Of a stretch of 64,000 bases of DNA, positions 58,461 to 64,000 are shown piece after piece. How positions within the stretch are numbered: position 1 is the stretch's first letter; each line of letters begins with the position of its first letter. The notes under the pieces were generated by a model, which was not told the DNA's origin, made no database searches, and worked only from the letters and a program-made list of their open reading frames with translations. The translations under genes and the position numbers were made by a program. Source of the stretch: Acutalibacter sp. 1XD8-36 (GTDB taxonomy: Bacteria; Bacillota; Clostridia; Oscillospirales; Acutalibacteraceae); NCBI RefSeq assembly GCF_009917525.1, contig NZ_QZDU01000011.1, positions 1-64,000 on the forward strand, written 5' to 3'.

Positions 58461-58700
58461 TTAGCTTGAATTTATATATTCTTCTGCAACCTCATCCACA
58501 AAATCCGAATTTTTGCTATACCTATACTCTTTACTTTTATCTTGAGGCGCACTTGAAAAAGATTTGAAGCATTCATTTTTCTCTTTTGGAAAAATTGTAT
58601 TACATTCCTCTATAGCGTAAAGATCTCCAGCTATAAGCGATAGAGGCTTTGATATGTCTAAGTGTATCGGATGATTGCTTGCAAAAACTGTTATTTTCAT
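58461..58700 (-). pseudogene. Formyltransferase-like fragment
   Basis: A 79-residue frame beginning KITVFASNHPIHLDISKPLSLIAGDLYAIEECNTIFP, which resembles the first 40 residues of sugar N-formyltransferase/methionyl-tRNA formyltransferase-like proteins found in nonulosonic acid loci. After this the sequence is short and ends. The HxSLLP-type catalytic region is absent, so this is a remnant. The family call rests on a short stretch. Confidence 0.45.
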
Positions 58701-58781
58701 TTTTTACAGCCTCCCACTCATATTGCCATGCGGAAACATAAATCTAGCTTTCTCTTTATAATTGCCGCAAAATATTTTCAT

Positions 58782-59936
58782 TCATAATATATCAAAGAAA
58801 GCTTTCACACCGCAGTTATCTTTTGCTACCGTTAATATATCAAGGGTTTCTTTATAATATCGCTTATACGCCATTGCTTGATAATACGGATTATCTATTT
58901 CGTCTACCTTAGAAGGAAGCTTTAAAATGTCCCGAATATATTTACGAATTTCATCGCTCCTACAAGCTGTATCTATCACACTATTTCCTCTAACCCTGCC
59001 TTTCTGTCTGTCACCAATATTAATCGTATATACACCTAAACTAGGAGCTTCAATAATTCCTGATGACGAATTCCCAATTAATCCTGCAGAATTTTTCACA
59101 AGAAGATGATACGCATCGGGGTGCAGGTTTTCGTAATATACCGTGTTTGCATTTTTGTCTACAAATTTCCTGATTTTGTCCCGAATATCATCTGAGTGAG
59201 TATCCGCATTTGACCCGAGAAATACAAACTTATAATCCGGAAAGTCCTCAAGCGCACACAGTAATTCATGCACTTGTTTTCCCGGACTTATTCCTGTTAA
59301 TGTCTCCGGATGAAACAATATGACAAAATATTTTCGTGCATCCATCTTTTTGATTTCTTCTGGAACATTTTTAGTATCGATATATAGACAGTTTTCCGCG
59401 CCTAAAGAACCCAAATTAAAAACTCGCTCCGGGTCTTCTCCTAACTGAATCACACGCTGCCTATATTTTTCTGTTGCTGTAAAATGGAAGTAACTCATTT
59501 TTGTAATGGCGTGGCGGATAAATTCATCGTAATTTCCATATGTGGCCTCTCCGCCATGGATATGCAGGATAGGGATTCTTTGCATTGCTGCGGCAATTGC
59601 TATCGACAGCATTTCATATCTGTCTCCCAAGATAATTAGAAGGTCAGGCGGATATTCTGAAAAGAATCTGCCAAACTTATCTAAAACCTCAGCCATCGTA
59701 TGCAGTATCGCTGCATTAGAGCTTGAATCCAACGACACCTTAACTTCTGCCCCAATATGGAATCCATCTCCATATATCAAATCGACTTGGTGTCCATACT
59801 TTTCATCCAACAGCGCTCCAGTTACCAGAATGCTTAAAGATACTCTCTCATCCTTATCCAACAGCTTTAGATAACGGCGCACAATCCCATAATCTGCACG
59901 GGAGCCCGTTGCAAATGCTACATTGAACTTTTTCAT
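58782..59936 (-). CDS. neuC: UDP-N-acetylglucosamine 2-epimerase (hydrolysing), NeuC
   Basis: A 384-residue enzyme that makes ManNAc from UDP-GlcNAc, or the matching step for another nonulosonic acid. It begins with the NeuC block FATGSRADYGIVRRYLKLL. It has LLIILGDRYEMLSIAIAAAMQRIPILHIHGGEATYGNYDE and the His-containing ILFHPETLT. The UDP-binding end GLIGNSSSGIIEAPSLGVYTINIGDRQKGR is intact. It overlaps neuA by four bases (ATGA). Confidence 0.94.
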   Translation of the reverse strand: MKKFNVAFATGSRADYGIVRRYLKLLDKDERVSLSILVTGALLDEKYGHQVDLIYGDGFHIGAEVKVSLDSSSNAAILHTMAEVLDKFGRFFSEYPPDLLIILGDRYEMLSIAIAAAMQRIPILHIHGGEATYGNYDEFIRHAITKMSYFHFTATEKYRQRVIQLGEDPERVFNLGSLGAENCLYIDTKNVPEEIKKMDARKYFVILFHPETLTGISPGKQVHELLCALEDFPDYKFVFLGSNADTHSDDIRDKIRKFVDKNANTVYYENLHPDAYHLLVKNSAGLIGNSSSGIIEAPSLGVYTINIGDRQKGRVRGNSVIDTACRSDEIRKYIRDILKLPSKVDEIDNPYYQAMAYKRYYKETLDILTVAKDNCGVKAFFDIL

Positions 59937-60625
59937 TTACAGCATAGCTCCAATCTCTTCTGCATACACAAGCAAGCTAATTCATAATCAATTTCGTCAT
60001 CTATATCAATAGAATCTAACTTAGACATTTTATAGGCCAGGCTTCTTGGCCCAAAAAAGTGCTTTTGCTGTAAATATTCCTTAGGTTTCCCCATAAAAAT
60101 TGCCCCGTTGGGCGAATATTCCACGTGAGCTTGCCTCCTATAATCCGCATAATTTTCATTAAAGTATTTTAAGCTGCCATCTTCACCTATTGGCTTTACA
60201 AGAGACTGCCCATGTTCTGCCTCTTTCACAGAAACCAAAAAGTCATAGTCACTAATGTGGTCATCAAAAAGATGTACCGCCTCGTTAATATGAGTGTCGT
60301 TACGCATAGGGGATGTAGGCTGTAAGAGAACAAAATAGTCTATCCAGAGCTCAATCCTATTTAGAAAATCTTCCAATACCATATAGGTCGAAGCCCAATC
60401 ATTGGATAGTTTCTGGTCTCTATACATGACCTCAGCTCCGAAACTTTCTGCTATCTCACCGTATTTTTTTGAATCTGTGGATACAATAACTGCGTCAAAA
60501 AGATTTGTTTTTAGTGCAGCCTTGATTGAATAAGCCATAAGCGGTTCCCCGCATAAATCGATAATGTTCTTGTCACATAGGCCTTTTGAGCCGGAACGGG
60601 CCGGTATTACAGCAATCCTTTTCAT
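59933..60625 (-). CDS. neuA: CMP-sialic acid (acylneuraminate) cytidylyltransferase, NeuA
   Basis: A 230-residue enzyme that activates the nonulosonic acid with CTP. Motifs: IAVIPARSGSKGLCDKNIIDLCGEPLMAYSI (CTP-binding RSGSKG), VSTDSKKYGEIA, and FVLLQPTSPMRNDTHI. The start ATG 60625 follows GGGTGAAG; it is four bases after the stop of the SGNH gene, so coupling is likely. It is a catalytically complete single-domain enzyme, unlike its upstream neighbour. Confidence 0.94.
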   Translation of the reverse strand: MKRIAVIPARSGSKGLCDKNIIDLCGEPLMAYSIKAALKTNLFDAVIVSTDSKKYGEIAESFGAEVMYRDQKLSNDWASTYMVLEDFLNRIELWIDYFVLLQPTSPMRNDTHINEAVHLFDDHISDYDFLVSVKEAEHGQSLVKPIGEDGSLKYFNENYADYRRQAHVEYSPNGAIFMGKPKEYLQQKHFFGPRSLAYKMSKLDSIDIDDEIDYELACLCMQKRLELCCK

Positions 60626-60629
60626 AACT

Positions 60630-61763
60630 TCACCCAATTTCATATATTGCTCTCTCTACAATCCCCTGTAGGCATTTGTATCCACGAGCGTTAAAATGTA
60701 AGCCGTCTTCAGTGTACTCAGAGTTTAGATTTCCAAACTGGTCATCTAGTTCTTCCAGACTCACCCAGATCACATCCTGAAGCCTTTGCTTTAGATGTAA
60801 ATTTAGCTCTGCAATCTTGTTATTATCACGGTCCATACGTCCATTCACATGAGCGCACTCTAAAAACATAATTGGTGCTGAATCATTATAGACTCTTATG
60901 TAATGCACCGTATCAGCAATATTTAAACACACTTTGTTTAAATCAAAATCGCCCACTATATCATTTGTACCATGCATCACCAGAAACATATCAGCACAGC
61001 AATTTAACATTCCTTTTGCCAATATCAAATTTTTATATTCCAAACTGGAGATACCTCTAATACCACAATTACATACTTTAAAACCACTTATTAATTCTAT
61101 ATTCCAATTATCTATCTGAGAATGTCCAACAAAACATATGGAAGGACCAGCAATACTTCCGCGTATCATATCTTCTTTCTCTGTAATGCGCTTTTGTATA
61201 GCTGCATCAAGGATAGTCCGCTTTTTCTCCTTTCCTTTTAGCACCAGAGCAAATTCAAAATCATTTGCATCATTGATGACCAATCCCTCGGTTTTACTAA
61301 GCTCATATTTCTCTAAAGCTGTTCTATCACTTATGTTTTTACAGAAATAAAACGCATTTACTGAAATAAATTCCACACAAACTGCTATATCAAAGAAGGG
61401 AGTCAAATCTAATTCCTGAAGCCTTACTACAGAACATAAAGCTGTTTCATTTATGCAAAACCTATCATATGCGGTTTGTAAAGTGTGGGGCGAAAGAAAG
61501 GGAGCCCTCCCGGATACCACGCAGAAGGCCTCGCCCTGAATATGACTTTTAAAATCGTGATTTATATAAATAGTATCCCCATATAAGCAATGTATTTGGT
61601 GTGCAACATATTCCGATTCTGTAACTGCAACTATTGATTCAAAAATGGACGCCTCTACCACCGTATCAATGGCATAAGCAAATACCGGTTTACCGCATAG
61701 ATTAAGTGTCGAAAAATTACTAGACAACCGCTGGTCAGTCCGGCAATCAATATAGCAGACCAT
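60630..61763 (-). CDS. Degenerate cytidylyltransferase domain fused to an SGNH hydrolase
   Basis: A 377-residue protein. The N-terminal ~190 residues have the fold pattern of a NeuA-type cytidylyltransferase (LNLCGKPVFAYAIDTVVEA, SGRAPFLSP) but lack the CTP-binding RxGSKG loop (RLSSNFSTLNL in its place), so this part is probably not an active synthetase. The C-terminal ~170 residues are SGNH/GDSL-like: ICFVGHSQIDNW (GHS in place of GDS), VCNCGIRGISS, LVMHGTNDIV and the late DGLHFNARG Asp-x-x-His. NeuA of group B streptococcus similarly joins a synthetase with an O-acetylesterase. Here the synthetase half seems vestigial while the next gene supplies activity. ATG 61763 has GGGGTG upstream. Confidence 0.75.
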   Translation of the reverse strand: MVCYIDCRTDQRLSSNFSTLNLCGKPVFAYAIDTVVEASIFESIVAVTESEYVAHQIHCLYGDTIYINHDFKSHIQGEAFCVVSGRAPFLSPHTLQTAYDRFCINETALCSVVRLQELDLTPFFDIAVCVEFISVNAFYFCKNISDRTALEKYELSKTEGLVINDANDFEFALVLKGKEKKRTILDAAIQKRITEKEDMIRGSIAGPSICFVGHSQIDNWNIELISGFKVCNCGIRGISSLEYKNLILAKGMLNCCADMFLVMHGTNDIVGDFDLNKVCLNIADTVHYIRVYNDSAPIMFLECAHVNGRMDRDNNKIAELNLHLKQRLQDVIWVSLEELDDQFGNLNSEYTEDGLHFNARGYKCLQGIVERAIYEIG

Positions 61764-61787
61764 ACAACGCACCCCATTTCAATTTAT

Positions 61788-62828
61788 CTATGGTATCTGC
61801 CAAGGAAATCCCTCATGTTTTATCAGTTCATCTTCTTCAAAGCTGCATTCTGCCTTCATACCCAACAGGTTAAACCAGTCCATTGGGCTTATACCGTTTC
61901 CAGGCCGCTTACAGGTTAAATTATCTTCAGAAAAAACTTCTCCAATATTGATACGCCGCTTTGCGACAATAGACTTCCTAGCAACAATCCTGTTCTTCCT
62001 CTCTGAATCTGTCACCGTCTTTTGGCCTGTCCCCACCATTGTTTCTATCCGGCGGACACTGTCACATAGATACTTTAATTCTTCAGGTGTTGCAGAGGCT
62101 CTGTGGTCCGGCCCTGGTAAATTTTTGTCTAGGGTAAAATGTTTTTCAATCATGGAGATTCCTAAAACGGCAGCGCCAACTGCCGCAACCGTTCCTACTG
62201 AATGGTCTGAAAATCCGACAGAGCAAGAAGGAAATGCCGCCTTTAAATCTTCAATAGCTAAAAGATTTACATCTATATCCGGTGTTGGATATTCTGTATT
62301 GCAGTGCAGCAGTGTTACCTGCCCCTCAGATGTCCCCTCGGCTATAAGTATTGCTATACACTTCGATATTTCCTCCATTGTGGCCATACCTGTAGAGAGA
62401 ATAATCTGTTTGTTTTCACATTTGAGCGCACCTATTTTTTGAAGATAGGGAAGATTGGTAATCTCACCAGATGGGATTTTCCATACGCTCTGTCCACTCG
62501 CGTACAGAAAGTCAATGGAGCTCATATCAAATGGGGTAGAAAAAACCTCGAGTTCATTTTCTAGGGCATATTGCTTTAGCTCTAGATAGTCCTCATGAGA
62601 AAGTTCTAATTTCTGCGTCATCTCTAATTGTGAATCTTCCGTACCAGTTGTAGCTTTTTGGTATTCGGCTTTGGGTGCGTATCTGGATATCAATTCCCCT
62701 GCTTGAAATGTTTGAAATTTTACTGCATCCACTCCACATTCTTTAGCCCGGAGCACCATTTCCCCGGCTATTTCTTTATCGCCATTATGATTGCATCCAA
62801 TTTCCGCAACAATCTTAATTCTTCCCAT
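61788..62828 (-). CDS. neuB: N-acetylneuraminate (nonulosonate) synthase, NeuB
   Basis: A 346-residue enzyme that condenses phosphoenolpyruvate with ManNAc or a related sugar. The TIM barrel starts IVAEIGCNHNGDKEIAGEMV. It has KFQTFQAGELISRYAP, IPSGEITNLPYL, LLHCNTEYPTPD and GFSDHSVGTVAAV. The C-terminal SAF antifreeze-like domain (ARKSIVAKRRINIGEVFSEDNLTCKRPG) binds substrate. The exact product (Neu5Ac, legionaminate or pseudaminate) cannot be fixed, but the hydrolysing NeuC in the locus favours a Neu5Ac- or legionaminate-type route. Confidence 0.94.
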   Translation of the reverse strand: MGRIKIVAEIGCNHNGDKEIAGEMVLRAKECGVDAVKFQTFQAGELISRYAPKAEYQKATTGTEDSQLEMTQKLELSHEDYLELKQYALENELEVFSTPFDMSSIDFLYASGQSVWKIPSGEITNLPYLQKIGALKCENKQIILSTGMATMEEISKCIAILIAEGTSEGQVTLLHCNTEYPTPDIDVNLLAIEDLKAAFPSCSVGFSDHSVGTVAAVGAAVLGISMIEKHFTLDKNLPGPDHRASATPEELKYLCDSVRRIETMVGTGQKTVTDSERKNRIVARKSIVAKRRINIGEVFSEDNLTCKRPGNGISPMDWFNLLGMKAECSFEEDELIKHEGFPWQIP

Positions 62829-62869
62829 ATCTTTTAACCTTCCTTACATGATAATCATGTGCTTGAGTA

Positions 62870-63502
62870 TTAGACAGGAACACTCTCTTCTTTTATAATC
62901 CTTGCAGGAATCCCTGCAACTGTCATACGTTCCCCCACGTCTTTTGTAACAACGGCACCTGCGCCAACTGTAGACCAATCCCCAATTATTTTCTGTCCGA
63001 TAACAACAGAGCAGCTTCCAATGAAACTTCCAGTACCTACATGCACATCTCCATTTATCACCGAGTTTGTCGATAGGTTTACATGGTCAGATACATAGCA
63101 GCCATGTTCTACTAGCGCTTTTGTATTGACTATGGAGTTGTTCCCTATAGAGGCCATACTATTTATAATTGCAAACTTCCCAATGAAGCACCCATGTCCT
63201 ATTTTGGCGTGAGGAGATACTAGAGCTGTATGGTCCACAATGGTTATTACACGTAAATTCCGCTGTCTCAAAAGTTCATACCAGTGCTTCCTGTCGTGGT
63301 TATTTCCAATAGATATGAAATATGTATATTTTTCTGGATTGTGAATGACATCCAAGTTTTTCCCTAAAATAGGATATCCCACATGTTCCGCCTTTTCAAC
63401 GAAAGAGTCGATAAATCCTACGGGCCTGTAGTTATAAATGTCCAGTGAGTCCAGTGCAGATTTAGCGTATCCACCTGCTCCAATTAAAATCAGTTTCTCC
63501 AT
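62870..63502 (-). CDS. neuD: Sialic acid O-acetyltransferase, NeuD family
   Basis: A 210-residue acyltransferase with a small N-terminal Rossmann-like part (LILIGAGGYAKSALDSLD) and a left-handed beta helix of hexapeptide repeats (HAKIGHGCFIGKFAIINSMASIGNNSIVNTKALVEHGC), with the catalytic-type His in VEHGCYVSDHVNLS. The end AGAVVTKDVGERMTVAGIPARII is typical. It lies upstream of neuB and probably decorates the sugar. Confidence 0.93.
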   Translation of the reverse strand: MEKLILIGAGGYAKSALDSLDIYNYRPVGFIDSFVEKAEHVGYPILGKNLDVIHNPEKYTYFISIGNNHDRKHWYELLRQRNLRVITIVDHTALVSPHAKIGHGCFIGKFAIINSMASIGNNSIVNTKALVEHGCYVSDHVNLSTNSVINGDVHVGTGSFIGSCSVVIGQKIIGDWSTVGAGAVVTKDVGERMTVAGIPARIIKEESVPV

Positions 63503-63716
63503 AATCCTTCACGTCCTAAGCTTGTACAAGAATTAGCATAAATATTTCACACTCTTCTTTGCTCCGCACTATTTTGCCATATGGTTAGTCAAATTTATAG
63601 CTTATCATTTTCTTTGCTTTTATCAAATTTTCCTATCATACTTTACCATCACCTGTTTATTTTTTAAATATATTATTTGTCAAAACATGTAAAATGCTGT
63701 TAATTTTGCGAAGATG
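63503..63716. other. AT-rich gap upstream of neuD
   Basis: About 214 bases, very AT-rich. The neuD-neuB-SGNH-neuA-neuC run has no other large upstream gap, so its promoter probably lies here. I saw no clear hexamer pair or terminator. Confidence 0.5.
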
Positions 63717-64000
63717 TTATACGTTTAAAATCTCGCACTCATTTTTTTTCAATCCACAATGTGTCGATAAATAATTTTCTGTATAGACATCATGAAATAT
63801 TCCCTTTAGCCCAACAGGATTTATTGATATAATTTCAGTGTCTGGGTAATGCCTTAAACATATCTTTTTCAGATAATCATATCCCTTTATCCATATAGGC
63901 ACCTGGATTTCATTGATATGGGCATTAAGCATACTTCCGTCATAATGACCATCCACACTGCAATCACACCCTACCAGATAAATTCGTTTCGGCCTTGTAT
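63717..64000 (-). pseudogene. C-terminal part of a glycan-related gene, probably frameshifted
   Basis: The 79-residue frame (start ATG 63956) contains GHYDGSMLNAHINEIQVPIWIKGYDYLKKICLRHYPDTEIISINPVGLKGIF. Its upstream part reads RPKRIYLVGCDCSVDG in a neighbouring frame. The two join smoothly if one base is removed near 63956 (GTGG to GTG). The GCDCS...GHYDGS pattern resembles the end of MptE-like/DUF115 proteins found in glycan loci. The gene extends beyond the window edge. Confidence 0.5.

Overview
The window looks like a chromosomal segment of a spore-forming Clostridia bacterium, probably of the Oscillospiraceae/Acutalibacteraceae type. The evidence is high-GC codon use over the first ~48 kb, sporulation genes (spmA/spmB, ytfJ/gerW, a dacF-like carboxypeptidase), a rex-adhE fermentation unit and a clustered lower-glycolysis operon (pgk, tpiA, gpmI). 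The lineage is inferred from gene content; no rRNA or tRNA gene was seen.

Layout. 0-2 kb: a FeoB gene broken at its 5' end, followed by a small inverted-repeat element. 2-7.5 kb (minus strand): a housekeeping run of a ComEA-like HhH protein, RluB, a D,D-carboxypeptidase, YtfJ, a DUF2953 protein, ScpB, ScpA and an M50 protease, with rpmB opposite. 7.9-13.8 kb: an MscS channel, two tandem paralogues of unknown function, a MORN-repeat protein with a repetitive proline-rich linker, TrmL and a pentapeptide-repeat protein. 13.8-14.2 kb: two convergent consensus promoters flank a 27-residue hydrophobic peptide gene and an antisense transcript, a very good candidate type I toxin-antitoxin locus. 14.2-21 kb: a MacB/FtsX-type ABC transporter with a very long coiled coil, a P-loop kinase-like protein, a stand-alone E2-type acyltransferase domain and a TetR-GNAT fusion behind palindromic operators. 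21-26.6 kb: the glycolytic genes, then a DUF4230 protein preceded by a long hairpin and a terminator (a possible attenuator). 26.6-37.5 kb: ClC channel, GH3 glycosidase with a GyrI-like partner, an unknown helical protein behind a sigma-28-like promoter, an XRE regulator facing a two-promoter locus, DegV, RpiR, a PepV-like dipeptidase and SpmA/SpmB. 37.5-48.4 kb: medium-chain alcohol dehydrogenase, a kinase-like protein, adhE, rex, MATE/TetR and two FtsX-like permeases.

48.4-57 kb is a mobile or scarred region: a truncated dTDP-sugar epimerase, a large serine recombinase with a small companion protein, an unknown ORF behind a consensus promoter, a decayed IS1182-like transposase, five small HTH regulators in a row, and a short-chain dehydrogenase pseudogene. 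57-64 kb is AT-rich and carries a sialic/nonulosonic acid locus on the minus strand (neuD, neuB, a degenerate cytidylyltransferase-SGNH fusion, neuA, neuC), with a formyltransferase fragment, a B12-binding radical SAM gene carrying one nonsense codon, and at the right edge a probably frameshifted glycan gene. Base composition and decay suggest lateral acquisition.

The best leads are the 13.8-14.2 kb peptide/antisense locus, the 25.7-25.9 kb structured leader, the TetR-GNAT fusion, the short inverted-repeat element present at least twice (one copy supplies the stop codon of the comEA-like gene), the two-promoter locus at 31.9 kb and the inactive-looking NeuA domain fused to an SGNH hydrolase. 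All functions are read from motifs and context without database searches.
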